DNA from: Spodoptera frugiperda
Lineage: Eukaryota > Arthropoda > Insecta > Lepidoptera > Noctuidae
Assembly: GCF_023101765.2 (NCBI RefSeq)
Contig: NC_064225.1
Span: forward strand, 5,456,001-5,520,000
Direction of reading: 5' to 3'
DNA: 64,000 bases
The position numbers were made by a program, and so were the translations under genes. Shown in pieces: positions 1 to 10,942 of the stretch (positions are counted from its first letter, which is position 1; the number at the start of each line of letters is the position of its first letter). Below the pieces are notes generated by a model that saw only the letters and a list, made by a program, of their open reading frames with translations, made no database searches and was not told the origin of the DNA.

Positions 1-270
1 CTACACAAAACATATTTAAGGCAAAAAGGTCCTAAAGGTCCCCCATTGTCTTACTGTATTCAGTCAAATTGTCATACCGAGAAGTAATTTATCAAGGCAT
101 TCGTCTCCCCCTTAAAATTAAGAACGTTTATTCTGAAAACTCATTTAAACCTTCGTTTTATGGCGTTATAATGAGTGTCAGGGAGATTCAGGTTTTGTAT
201 GGTCATTGTTTAATATGATTTGGTGAAGAGGAGTCTTGTGATAAGTTTGTTGGGATTCGTCTTCTGTTAA

Positions 271-512
271 GGCGGCTTTTCCACCAGAAATGTGCTATGT
301 AGCTACGAAGATGTAATAGCTAAGCTGTGAAACTATGTGACCGCTTCCACTGATACTAAGCTTACATAGCTTAGTATGATGTATGAAGCTTAGTAAGACG
401 CTGTGCGAGTAAGATATGCTACGAAAATGCGCCGCCGCAAGGTAGGGGTATCGATAGTAGGGAAAATATCTATAGCACACATCCATAGCACGCATCTATG
501 GCACAAACCTTT
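271..512 (-). mobile_element. TTAA-flanked MITE, copy A (truncated)
   Basis: Starts with the family's terminal repeat (CACCAGAAATGTGCTAT-like) directly after a TTAA at 267-270. The internal sequence matches the reverse of the intact copy at 10138-10469, including the TATCGATAGTAGGGAA block. The far terminus is missing. Confidence 0.65.
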
Positions 513-1085
513 AGATATTATAAATAACAGCTTGAACAACCAGAATCGTGTTCTTTAGGCTTTTGTTGTCGATGCCTACACTATAAAGGCGTAACAATAA
601 TTATGTATATACGTATGTGTGTATGTATGAATGATAGAGATTACTACTTTAAACTACTAGAACTCTCTAAAGAATTGTTCTTAGCTCATTACTCTCCCAG
701 GTCATTCACCTCCAGCTAATTCGTAATTACAATTCATAGAGCTATAAAGTGAACGTTTGCAATCAGTGACGTTGGGCGATTGTCGACAAAACGCAATTAA
801 CTTAATTGGGGAAGACTTCATTTGACTTTTACGACATTTTGTTTGTTTTTCGTCCGAAATTGTCCTATTTCGGACACCGTGAAATAGAAGTGGTGTTATT
901 GGAAGCTCTAGGTGGAGTTTTAATAATAATATACTTTACATAAGGTTTTATTATTAAGTCTGACTGCCAATTGAAAACTGTTGAAGACAAATCCTCCCCT
1001 AAGGTCGGTCACCGGTGACCACCACAGCGTTCAATATGTTAAAGCAGGAGAACGATCCGATATAACCTTCAAACTTTAAAAAAAG

Positions 1086-1172
1086 AGCTATGTGTACCAA
1101 TGAATATGTTTGGTGGAAGCCAAATGCATTCATAGTAACATAGCATAGCACATCTCTGGTGGAAAAGCACCC
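1086..1172 (-). mobile_element. TTAA-flanked MITE, copy B (one end only)
   Basis: Contains the reverse complement of the first roughly 87 bases of the intact copy at 10138, ending in the terminal GCACCC. The rest of the element is absent. Confidence 0.65.
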
Positions 1173-1258
1173 CAAGACTCCAGTAATTTTGAACCGATCA
1201 ATCTGGAAGTGAATGAGAAAGATGATATAAGTTTTTAAACTGACATGGTCATTAACAC

Positions 1259-1342
1259 TAGAATTGGAACTTGAAACGGGATATTTACCATGTCTTCCAA
1301 AAACATTACAAAGTAAATATCCCGTTTCAAGTTCCAATTCTA
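1259..1342. repeat. perfect 30-bp inverted repeat (hairpin)
   Basis: Arms 1259-1288 and 1313-1342 are exact reverse complements around a 24-base spacer. The right arm is followed by a SINE-like tail with a TTCAGCAGTG motif and GATGAT. The arms contain AACTTGAAACGGGATATTT. No coding role is evident. Confidence 0.85.
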
Positions 1343-1344
1343 AG

Positions 1345-1415
1345 ATTGGCTCATGTTCAGCAGTGAATGTCATGTGGCTGACAGCCGTGGTAATGACGAA
1401 AATGATGATAATCTT
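1345..1415 (+). repeat. SINE-like 3' tail (TTCAGCAGTG...GATGAT)
   Basis: Shows the order CATGTTCAGCAGTG, then GGCTGACAGCC, then a GATGAT tail. The same order recurs near 14105, 29128, 32285, 34083, 34808, 39280 and 39812. Diverged copy. Confidence 0.45.
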
Positions 1416-1814
1416 AGGACTTGGTGCTGATTTGAATACAATAGGAAAAATTTCTAGGAAGAAGACTATTTTTATTCTATTCATAATTTACCATGAATAG
1501 CAAAAAAAAACAAAAGTACATTTATAATAAAAAAAATGTATAAAATCCCAAGCTAATTATCTAAAGCAGGGGACTTCAAAGCGGATGTATGAAGACATAA
1601 AAATGTATATGAAATTAATTTTATTCACGTACTAAGTATCAGAAACCTTTGAAATATTTACTGTTCATTTATTGATTCTGTTATTAAATTTAACTGCCGC
1701 GTTGGGGAGGGGTCATAAGTACTGCTACTGATCAAAGCATCTCGGTTAAATAGGTTTTAAGATTTGATATTTCGATTGTTCTAATATTATTAAGCTTGAT
1801 AGATTTCTGGAAAT

Positions 1815-1862
1815 TTTTACCGACTGCAAAAAAGGAGGAGGCATTATGTTCGGATGTTTCTT
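1815..1862 (+). repeat. ACCGACT...AAGGAGGAGG repeat fragment
   Basis: Contains TTTTTACCGACTGCAAAAAA followed by GGAGGAGG, the core of a short repeat also seen at 6146-6195 and 43474-43660 and reversed at 5330-5360 and 37725-37810. Likely the tail of a transposable element. Confidence 0.5.
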
Positions 1863-2687
1863 TTTCTATTTGTTCACCGATTATTAATAAAAGCATCGAG
1901 TTTGGAAATAGTAATCAGTATTGTGCTGATAGGCCAGCCTATTATTTGAATGGGAGTCATAACTAATGACAATGCAATAAATTACATAACTGAAGAACAT
2001 TTGGTGGAAATGAACTCGTACGTAATACGTGAAAGATGTGCACAACTGTGTGCCCAGAGCGCCATTATCAAATCTTCATCGGTATTCGAGTAAGGATTAT
2101 TTTCACTACCTATGTCCTAACCGGGTCAAATTGAAAGTACCTACATGTGTGTAGTAAAAGACCTCTCTTACTCTAACCCCGCTAATTCTCGTTAAAAGAG
2201 CGATTAACCTAAGCGTAGAACGCGAAGCATAAAGTAAAATAATTCGGTTGCTAACTTGAACATTTTCGACAAGTAACTACGAAACTATTTTAATGGGGAA
2301 TGTTCCTGACAGCGCTATCTCTCTGAAACTACACGTCACACCTCTCGTTTTAACTTACACATTGTGTAATTAGTGTGAGAGGGACACAAGACACATTGAC
2401 GATGAACGGAAATTGAGTAGACCCTTTTCACTTCAACACCAGCCTCCGTAAGTTGAACGAAGTAACTTTTGGATTGTAAGTATTTGAAATATTTGCAAAA
2501 AGTGGTCCCCTCATGTCTGTCGATTAGTTTAGGTGCCAATGTATTTTATAGGGTGCTTACCTTTTTTGTACATAGTTTTACGACGCTATTTTACCTTTTA
2601 GAGTACCTCTAATACTCAGAGGAGTAAGTATCGTTTCTGTAAATTGGAGTAGATTTTTTTATGGAATAGGAAAACCGAGCATTTTGG

Positions 2688-2775
2688 TCACCTGATGGTA
2701 AGCGAACACCTGATGAGCGGCGGCCCATGGACACCCACAACATCAGAGGAGTCACAGGTTTGTTGTCGGCCTTTT
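2688..2775 (-). repeat. GGCCGGCAACGCAC-type repeat, fragment
   Basis: Reads in reverse as the 3' portion of the repeat better preserved at 8940-9172: CACCTGATGGTAAGC, a CCATGGACACC block, and a diverged GGCCGGCAAC core. Confidence 0.55.
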
Positions 2776-2970
2776 AAAAATGTCCGGTTTCGCCAACTCG
2801 ACTGTTATCCAATAAACATGACTGAATAGCGTGAGGTTTGGTTATTAGCTTTACTAATTGTAGAAAGTAAATATTATTATTCTAGTGTCATAACGATGTC
2901 TCGATTTAAACTTTTAATTTGAATTGGTGTTGTCATATTTATTACGATAGTTGATACTTTTTATTTTTTA

Positions 2971-3120
2971 AGGGAGAAAATTATGCAATGACTTCTCCCG
3001 CCTTGGGCGAGGCGAGAGTGAGTGTCAGACTGTTACTGACTAAAAACCACCCCGTTCCAACTCCTGCTTTTCTAGCCGGAGCCCCGCTTATCGCGCTAGA
3101 TAGACTGCAGCTCCGGACGA
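2971..3120 (+). repeat. SINE-like repeat, 'CTCCCGCCTTGGGCGAGGC' family
   Basis: Contains CAATGACTTCTCCCGCC, GAGTGTCAGACTG, a CTGACTAAAAACCACCCCG block and a tail rich in AGCCGGAGCCCC and GCAGCTCCGG. The same ordered blocks recur about a dozen times in the window in both orientations. An open frame through it (2988-3185) is not a gene. Confidence 0.7.
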
Positions 3121-3684
3121 TAGTAGATATTAAGCCTGGTCTTCACGAGGAAACAATGAGACATTTACTTAGTAAATTAAAATAGAAGAGGAAAAAGATG
3201 CATGCACACAAAATATAAACATTAGTTTCAACTAAATACAGCTGCACAATACAAAAATAAGTCTTGCAAACGCGACTTAAAAACGCAACGCTCCCATAAT
3301 TTGTTGGTCATTAAAAAACAAAACCTCGCAGCAGTAGGGTTGAAACTGTGGACAAAACAAATGACCAGCGGATGAACATCTCGGAGTCACGCACCACAAA
3401 TTGTTTTTGTGGCAACCCTAATTATTTCCACTTGATGATTTTATATGGGAACTAAAGATATGGAAGCGATATAGTAATTTGATTTTAAGTGTGTAGATAA
3501 CGTAACTTTTAGGTAAATTATTGTGTTTGTAAAGGGTAGGAAAGTCTTATTTATTCTACAGCGCTTTTTACGAATTATGCTGTTAGTTTTATTTAATTAC
3601 AACAAGTTTGAAAGTGGATTGGTGTATTGATTTAAAATTTGGATGGAGTTTTATGTCTGATATCGTGGCGATTAGCCATTAGCC

Positions 3685-3853
3685 TGCATAGGTGCACATT
3701 ACAGCACATAATGCCACTAAATAAAACACCCACTTTTTATCATTTGTGTTATAAACCCCTTATAAGTGAGCTTATTGTCATAATTATACTTTGTGCAACT
3801 GAGATATTTTCGAAAAGTCGAAAAACGCCCAAAAATCCTTTGCCCGTCCCAGG
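3685..3853 (-). repeat. tRNA-derived SINE (family B), body only
   Basis: Carries the non-tRNA body: GGTGCACATTACAGC, a CCCACTTTT block, GTTATAA, and a TTTCGAAAA block ending near CCCGTCCCAGGAC. The tRNA-like head seen at 17679-17750 is missing. Confidence 0.55.
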
Positions 3854-4300
3854 ACAATGCAACCTGTGACATGAGACTTATAAAGTTAGTAGTTGACAGA
3901 CGCTCATGTAACAGATCAAGCCATAAGACCTTCCAATCATATTAGAAAATAATAGCATAAGAACATTTTGTAAACTATTCTTGTAAATATCTACATCTAC
4001 GTCTGCAGCTCCCAGCCCGTTGTAAACGCAGCCACTATATCCAATAAAGATGCAAGATTGTCAACAGTTATAGTTGCTATTTTTGTTCAGTAGTTTATTC
4101 AAAGAGGGTGACAAAATATTGTATGCGTTTATGAGCCTTACTTCCTTGTGTGCTCAGAGTATTGTTCATGGAAATAAGATGGAAAATGTGGAAAAAAATT
4201 CAATGTTTTGTATGAGTTTAAGTAATGGTTTGTTGTTGTAGGTGCTTAAAATTACACGTTATAATTTGTAGAAAATAATTTCATGCATCGCTAATTTCAT

Positions 4301-4448
4301 GCATCCATAGCACGCATCTTCCCATATAAAAAACATAGCTTAGTTGAGTCCGTTTCCACCAGTGCTAAGCTATGTGTACAAATGATTGGTGGAAGCCTAA
4401 CGCATCCACAGCAGCGTAGCATTGCACATCTCTGGTGGAAAAGCACCC
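4301..4448 (-). mobile_element. TTAA-flanked MITE, copy C (one end)
   Basis: Reverse orientation. Contains the CATAGCTTAG / CGTTTCCACCAGTGCTAAG block and ends with GGTGGAAAAGCACCC, matching the terminal repeat of the 10138 copy. Confidence 0.65.
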
Positions 4449-5863
4449 TGACTCTCTCTCTCGCCTCATCTTAGGCAGGAGAAGGTATTGGACGATATTT
4501 CCGCTTTCCAAAAAAAAAGTAAAGAAGAACTGCCATACACTCGAAACTTCGCCTCGTGGCTAAGATAACCGAAGAGTAAATAATATCTCTAGACACTGAC
4601 AAAATATTTACAGGTTTTCTTAAACCGATAATTTATTTAATCTGACAGTTCAATAAGCGACTTTATTGCTGTAGCGGTACAGTAACAAATGCCTCTTATC
4701 TTAAGATAATTTAGATCCGTTACTTCCTTGATTGCTCATCTCGAAACAAAATGAAAATTCAAATAGGTAAACTCGATCAATACACAGCTACACATCAAGT
4801 TATACATAACCAGTATAAACTGACCCTTGGATGTGAAGAAAGTTCATACAAAGCGAGATCAAGATAAAGTGGTTTGTATAGATGGGTGTGAGCCCTGTGT
4901 ACCAGGAAATCTTTTAACGAAGATTACAAACCCGAAATTTCCGAGTTTGGTGGGTCCCATCGCGACCGCTTACAGGACTAATGGACGATAGGAAGGCATT
5001 TTCAATTTTACCTAACGATTTGCATATTCAATGAGATTGAGACTTGATGCCGTTTCGACGTTGATCTAAGAAATTTGCATAAAACTGGAAAAAAGGACCA
5101 AGCTCTGCCTTTTTGGAATATTTAATTAAAGAAATGTTTTCGGATTCACGCTCGCGCTGTGTCCTGAATATAGCTTTTTATTAGCTTCTCATGAATTCAT
5201 AAATTTGTTATTTGATGAAGGTTTCCGAACTATCTCGCTAGCCCCTGTAGGATTAGAAAATAAATAAAATAGACCTTGATATTCGGTAGCCATTTTTTAA
5301 CATTTTTAGTCTAGATATAAAAAAATATACCGGCTGAATTGAGAAGTCGGTTAAAAAGAAATATAAATGCAAAAGTATGAGAGAAAAGTTTAGATTTGCA
5401 GATTCTGGTTTTAGAAATAATCAGTCGTTCAAAACACTGGTACGGAATTTACAAAGCTGGTCCGTAGTTAATGACATCTTTTACCTCTATTCTATAAGCC
5501 ACACTTTGTAACGAGCACCTAGCTTCACTGATAGATAGACTGATGAACAATTCAATTTGACGTCTCAAAATTCAAAAGTGCCTGATTAAGGATTAATTGA
5601 AATAAATGCTTTGACTTTAACTTTTAAGATTCATACACGACTTAAGTGATGAATAAATTGGTGTCATAAAAAAAAAAAACAAGAAAATACTCGTTGTAAA
5701 ACAAATTGTACAACTTCAAACCCCATTTGGATACACAACTCGATGTATTACAACTCTTCGCCAGCAGGGCTTGCATTAACCCATTTTAAAACGTTCTTCG
5801 TATCAAAGGACCTAGTGACATTTTGTTTTACGTTACCGTGATCGACATGTTTATGACGTTCGG

Positions 5864-5905
5864 CGCTCTGATTGGCTGCTGCAAGTCAAGCAACCAATCA
5901 GAGCG
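5864..5905. repeat. CCAAT-containing stem-loop
   Basis: A 17-bp arm at 5864-5880 pairs with 5889-5905 with one G-T type mismatch and an 8-base loop. Each arm carries ATTGG/CCAAT. The flanks (to about 6000) resemble a dispersed repeat rather than a promoter with a recognisable gene. Confidence 0.7.
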
Positions 5906-6145
5906 AACATTTCGATCGCGTCAACGCCAAACGAACTCGCACTGATCATTTCAAAGGTCGAACAAGTTTTGGGCGGGTCTTTAAGTACAAAGGGAATAAA
6001 CTTGTTTACAAGCCACGATATTGTAGCATTTTAGGGTTAAATTCAGTTTAGCGTATTTGTGTTTGATGACGCTGTTTATTTTCATGTTTAAGAGTTTAAT
6101 GTGCGGTTTCAATACGATGGGATTTTGTGAAGGTATTTCCATTTT

Positions 6146-6195
6146 TAACCGACTTCAAAAAAAGGAGGAGGTTCTCAATTCGACCTTTTTTTTTT
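6146..6195 (+). repeat. ACCGACTTC...GGAGGAGG repeat fragment
   Basis: Contains TTTTTAACCGACTTCAAAAA followed by GGAGGAGGTTCTCAATTCGAC. Best preserved copy of this short repeat in the window. Confidence 0.6.
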
Positions 6196-6296
6196 ATTAT
6201 GTCAGGGTTTTTGGGGTGAAATTGGACACGTACCATAAATAATTTTTTGGTCTATTTTGAGTGTGTGTTGTTTATATGTACCACTGCCAAACTGCT

Positions 6297-6387
6297 GGTT
6301 GGTTTTTAGTCAGTAAGTATCTGACACTCCCTCTCGCCTCGCCCAAGGCAGGAAAAGCCATTGAATGATTTTCCCCCGTTAAAAGAA
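6297..6387 (-). repeat. SINE-like repeat, 'CTCCCGCC' family
   Basis: Reverse copy: GGTTTTTAGTCAGTAAG, TCTGACACTCCCTCTCGCC and CGCCCAAGGCAGG in the order expected for the antisense of the 2971-3120 repeat. Confidence 0.65.
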
Positions 6388-6754
6388 GACCAATTTTCGC
6401 AGTAACCCACATAACTAAGTAGTGCACTGCATACATAGGTACCTACGTATATGAGCAGCTATAGAACCCCAGTATGCAGCTTTGACAAAGGACACAGATG
6501 CGATACTGTGATTATCCGATGCTGGTTGTAAGGCGCAAACAGATTGCTACTAAACCAGTTATTGGAGCCAGAATATAGGACGTGTAGTCTCAACACAATA
6601 GGAACGGCTGCGCAGGAAAAGTAACTTTGTTACCGTTGTGTAAGGTAGGATTTTAATTGAATTTAGTAGTGGAAGTGTGTGAGAATGTGGTAATGTTTTG
6701 AAGGGAAATTTTGGAAAAGATGTTGTTATGCACCAAATATACATATAGTTGTGG

Positions 6755-6857
6755 AGGGAGTGTCAGACTCTTCTTAACTAAAAGCCACACCGTTCCTACT
6801 CCTGCTTTTCGACCCAGAGTCCCGGTAAACCCACTAGCTAGTCCGCAGCTCCGGATC
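6755..6857 (+). repeat. SINE-like repeat, 'CTCCCGCC' family, 3' part
   Basis: Starts at GAGGGAGTGTCAGAC and continues through CCTACTCCTGCTTTTCGA to GCAGCTCCGGATC. The 5' block is missing. Confidence 0.65.
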
Positions 6858-7436
6858 ATATAGCTATGGAAGGTAGTCAATACATTTGCCCCTGTTAAAA
6901 AACTATTACGAAATGTTTAATTGAACGTGTTCACTTCTGCATATACCATCAGAAAATAAATCATCATTATATTGTCTTATGGTATAAAATCAATTTTAAT
7001 ATAGAAAGTCTTAAGTAACCATCCAAAAACACACCAATATTTACCTACACACCGAATATTGTACTACGCCGAGCGCTACTACCCAAGTTCCCGAACTTTC
7101 CCAGTCAACTGAGCGTAACACTATCAACGTAGTGCCAAGAAAGTCACGATGTAGTGTCATAATTGATACTTACTACTGTTTCCTATTCCATTGTCTGTAT
7201 TGTTTTATTAACTTTATATTTGTTTCGGTTGATAAATGTTGAAAAACATCAGCCTGTCATTAGTCTATAAGTGCTATTCCTGATCAAAGCCTCTTCTCAC
7301 ATGTAGAAGATTTTGCATTAATCACCACGCTTGCGTAATGCGAGTTTGCGATTTCAAGGTCACAATGTTTTCTTCTTTGTCTAAATAATCAAGTACATAT
7401 AACCCGGAAAAATACATAGGTACTTACCATGGTAGG

Positions 7437-7500
7437 TTTCGAACTCGTATCCTCGTGTTTGAGATACGGGCATCATTGATTGGGCCACCACGACATTTTA
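7437..7500 (-). repeat. tRNA-derived SINE head (family F), fragment
   Basis: In reverse this reads as a head with GTCGTGGTGGCCCAATC and a B-box-like TTCGAAACC, similar to the heads at 32103 and 56570. Confidence 0.45.
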
Positions 7501-7800
7501 TTTTTTATGTGAAGTTAAAAACTCTAACAGTATATCAAGATAAGGTTTGTACGTAAGAAGGAAAAATTCGCTGTGAATGTAAGCGCATAGCACCTGTGCA
7601 AATACTAGCCGGGTGACCGGTTAGTATAATATAAATGTTGAAAAACATCAGCCTGTCTGTTATTTTTGGAGTATTACGTATTAGTGATATGAATGAATTC
7701 AAGGTTTTTCTTCTTTGCTTCAAACTCTAAAAGGCATGATTTGTCTTATCCCATTCTTTATTAAAGCCAACACTAAACTCAGAATTCTCAATATTTTTTT

Positions 7801-7978
7801 AAACGTTGCCCCACACTTGAAAGTTCTCTTCTGTCGTGGGTGCGTTTACAAACATACAAGTTCATATACACATGATGCGCAGACTCAAAACAATAATTGA
7901 TGGATCACACAAAGTGTTGTTCCGTGCGTAAACCGAACCCGCTACACGTTGCACGGCAGTCAATTCCCCAACCACATC
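7801..7978 (-). repeat. tRNA-derived SINE (family A)
   Basis: Reverse copy of a SINE with a tRNA-like head (GTGCAACGTGTAGCGGGTT), a GTGTGATCCA block, and a tail GTAAACGCACCCACGACA. The same family appears at 14391-14543, 21214-21456, 35941-36203 and at the right edge. Confidence 0.7.
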
Positions 7979-8380
7979 ACAGTCTCTCTTGCTCTCATTC
8001 ATGAATTAAATCAAAACATCTTTCAGAACAGAAATATAGGCACAGATACCCCATAATCCTCAAAATATTAAGCCTGATTAGATAAACGTTGGGGAATTAA
8101 ATTCCTCTATGCAAATTCGAGTACAGGTGTCTCGCGTCGCGTCTTCTAATTAAAACTTTTTATCTCCGAGACTTTTGCTCTTTAACTTTCATTCGTAATG
8201 TAAGAGATTTGCATTTTAAGATACCGGCTTTGGCCGCGTTTCGAATTAAACGGGGCACGTTCAGATTTTTGTTAGGAATTAAAATTTTTTCGTTGTTGCT
8301 CTTGAGGTTGAATTTTGATTCTTTCTGTTTTTGGGCGTAGATTTTATTGTTATTTGTGATTTCACATCACACATCAACAG

Positions 8381-8472
8381 GCTATTAGCGGGGGCGAGCC
8401 TATTGCCATATACTGCGCACAATTCCAGTGTCGGTGTTACTGAGAAATTTTCGAAAAACCGAAAAAAACCAC
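8381..8472 (-). repeat. tRNA-derived SINE (family B), fragment
   Basis: Contains GCCTATTGCCATATACTG, GCACAATTCCAG and ACTGAGAAATTTTCGAAAAA, the middle blocks of the family B body. Confidence 0.55.
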
Positions 8473-8939
8473 AAAAATAAATCACATTTAAATGATTTCG
8501 TTCAAAGACAGGTCTAAATTATGAACACCTCTTTTAGCATTTGGTTTTCGGAACAGAATTATGAAATTGTTCATTTTGCATTCGGTTTTTCGAATAACAA
8601 TGAAGACAGAATTATGAAATAGGTACTACATATATAACCCACAATTCTCTAACCTATATACAGCCCAATAAACTATAAAATAGAACCAAGCAAAATCGAA
8701 GCAAAGAGATCGTATATCAACCGAATGAAAAGTTACCCAGTTTGAAAGCGCTCTAACAAATTGTACGAATAACTTGTTTAGTTTACAAATGTACGGAGTT
8801 TTTAGTGCAATTCATGCTTGCTTGCTATCGGGGTAGTTTTAATTTTAGAAATTGTGGCTTGCTCTATAGGTACTGAATAGGCTTCTATTTGAACGTTAGT
8901 ATTATTATACTTCACGTGTCAAAATCCTCATGGATAAGG

Positions 8940-9172
8940 AATGGGCCAGCTGGACCAGAGTGATACCACGGCCTCACAGAAAACCAACGTGAAACAACGT
9001 TTGCGTTGTGTGAGTGAGGTTACCGGAGACCCAATTACCCCCTTCCTAATCTTCCCAATTCCCGATTCCCCAACAATCCTTAAATTCCTAACTCCCAAAA
9101 GGCCGGCAACGCACTTGTAACGCATCTGGTGTTTTAAGTGTCCATGGGCGGCAGCGATTGCTTACCATAAAA
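8940..9172 (+). repeat. GGCCGGCAACGCACTTG repeat
   Basis: Ordered blocks: GGGCCAGCTGGACC, ACGGCCTCACAGAAAACC, GTGTGAGTGAGGTTACCGG, CCCAAAAGGCCGGCAACG and GTGTCCATGGGCGGC. Very abundant in Lepidoptera, probably non-LTR-derived. Eight copies are seen in this window. Confidence 0.7.
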
Positions 9173-9424
9173 AAACTTGAAATCAATTGACAAGCGAAAT
9201 CAGTATATTTATGTTTCTAATCAATCTTTGGTCTTTTAGAGAGCCATTCATTATAATTGTGATTTATTAATAGTGAGATAACGTCTTATCTCAAGTCAAT
9301 TCGTTGTGACTGAATGAGTGGCACTTTATATCAATCAAATGATGTGACGTCAATTTGACATATTTATTGCAAACATACTGTATGTACAATAAATTGTACA
9401 TCATATACATGCATAATTTCTTAC

Positions 9425-9500
9425 CCTTAAATTGTTAACACCCAAAAGGCCGGCAACGCACTTGTAACGCCCTTGGTGTTTCGGGTACACATAGGCAGCG
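9425..9500 (+). repeat. GGCCGGCAACGCACTTG repeat, core only
   Basis: Short fragment with CCCAAAAGGCCGGCAACGC, then TTGGTGTTTCGGGT. Confidence 0.6.
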
Positions 9501-10137
9501 GAGAAATAACAGTGCATTAAAATGAAAAACTTAAACGCAAACTTCTAAATTGCACGCAGGCGAAGCCGTAAGTGAGAAGTTAGTCTCTAATAAATTCTTA
9601 TTAAAGTTATCTTATGTTTTGATAACATGCCACTTATTATTATCGTTACTTTATCTATTTTATCAATGCAAGCGATAAGAAGATACGATAACCTGACTGA
9701 ATCATCAACTACTCGTTTTTCATCATCTTAAACAACACTATATCAATATTTAGAATAGGTATGTATGTCTTGAACTCGCTGTCATTGTAACGGTAAGTCC
9801 CCTCTTTGAGGAGTGGCTTGAGATGCGCCAAGTTGTCCTCACATACCGCCTGCTTATCGGACATGGGAGCTTAAAAAAAAGGTATGTATTCTCTCACCTT
9901 TCAGTTAATTTTATTTAATAATTGATTCATACTAATGTTATGTTAACTTTAAATTAATAATGGTAGTTATCTACAATTTTACGTATAATTTTTAAAGTCA
10001 ATTGTGACTCCTGTACTATAGTATAATAGTTACCTACGTATGTACATAAATTACTGGTATAAAGTAGGTTTTAGTGACATCTGTACCTTCGTCATTAAGA
10101 AAATTATACGCAATCTTCTCTGTTAAACAAGATATAA

Positions 10138-10469
10138 GGGTGCTTTTCCACCAGAGATGTGCTATGCTGCGTTGCTGTGAATGCGTTTGGCTTCCACCAA
10201 TCATATTCATTGGTACATATAGTTTAGCACTGGTGGAAACGGACTCAGCTAAGCTATGTTTTTATATGAAAAGATGTGTGCTATGGATGGCTTCCCTACT
10301 ATCGATACATCGCATACTCAAGCTGCGCATCTTCCTCGCACAGCTAATTTGCGGCGGCGCATATTCCTCGCACAGTTTAGTATTAGTTGAAACGTTCACA
10401 TAGAGGCACAGCTTAGCTATTACATCTGCGTAATATAGCTACATAGCACATCTCTGGTGCAAAAACACC
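10138..10469 (+). mobile_element. TTAA-flanked MITE, copy D (most complete)
   Basis: Left end GGGTGCTTTTCCACC and right end, in reverse, GGTGTTTTTGCACC share a CAGAGATGTGCTAT inner terminal repeat, so both termini are present. A TTAA follows the right end (10470-10473); the left flank is ATAA. Internal blocks include TACTATCGATACATCGCA and CTTCCTCGCACAGCTA. TTAA targets suggest mobilisation by a piggyBac-type transposase (inference). There is no coding capacity. Confidence 0.75.
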
Positions 10470-10760
10470 TTAAGCAGTATTTCTGTACTTCACCGATAAC
10501 ACGATCACTTGAAGATAATGGATCTATCGTCTCACTCAGTCAACCTACAAAAGAAAGAGACAGAAACGTTCAGACACTTGAAATTGTGTATATTTATTGA
10601 GAAGCGAATTACGCTACTATTATAAACGTATCATTCATTACTAAACATTATTTCAAATCAAAATGGTGGATTAACAAACTTTGAAAATAGAACATTTAAT
10701 TTTCTTTGTTGACATCTGTCACTTTAATTTTTTAATTGTTTGAAATTGGAATACTTAACA

Positions 10761-10899
10761 ATGAGGTTTACTGTTTTAATTTTGATTGTGACCTCCTTAG
10801 TTTTGAGTGATTATTGTGAATGTAAACAGTTTACAAGATGTAGGTTAGCTATAACATTGTCACAAATAAAAGGAATTAAAAAAAGTTTTCTGGGGACTT
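10761..10899 (+). CDS. alternative or orphan first exon of a lysozyme-like gene
   Basis: Encodes 46 residues plus one base. A hydrophobic signal peptide (MRFTVLILIVTSLVLS) is followed by KQFTRCRLAITLSQ, which matches the K-x-F-T-R-C start of mature insect c-type lysozymes (cysteine 1 and helix A). The exon ends ACT T with the donor GTAAGT at 10900, the same phase-1 break as the first exon at 13301-13448. Joined to the exon at 28596 it would also give the invariant Trp of the W-V-C motif. The frame, signal peptide and donor are intact. No matching private exons 2-5 were seen between 10.9 and 13.3 kb, where a DNA transposon and a Helitron sit. It may therefore share exons 2-5 with the downstream gene, or be what remains of a tandem paralogue. 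I saw no TATA box just upstream. Confidence 0.75.
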
Positions 10900-10942
10900 G
10901 TAAGTATATATTTTTATCTTTATCTTTTTTAAATAATCAGCA

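Larger units (their letters stand above)
1..10760. other. intergenic region upstream of the lysozyme-like locus
   Basis: No convincing coding exon was found here. The DNA is AT-rich, and open frames are short and usually overlap repeats. The repeats that can be recognised are listed separately. The stretches between them (for example 513-1085, 1861-2687, 4449-5860, 6865-7435, 8480-8939 and 9501-10137) show no feature I can support beyond poly-A/T runs. Diverged repeat remnants are likely but not resolvable by eye. Confidence 0.6.

Noticed and set aside
999..1484. 161-codon open frame on the minus strand
   Set aside because: It runs through the perfect hairpin, a MITE end and a SINE-like tail, with no recognisable domain. 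It is an incidental frame in repeats.
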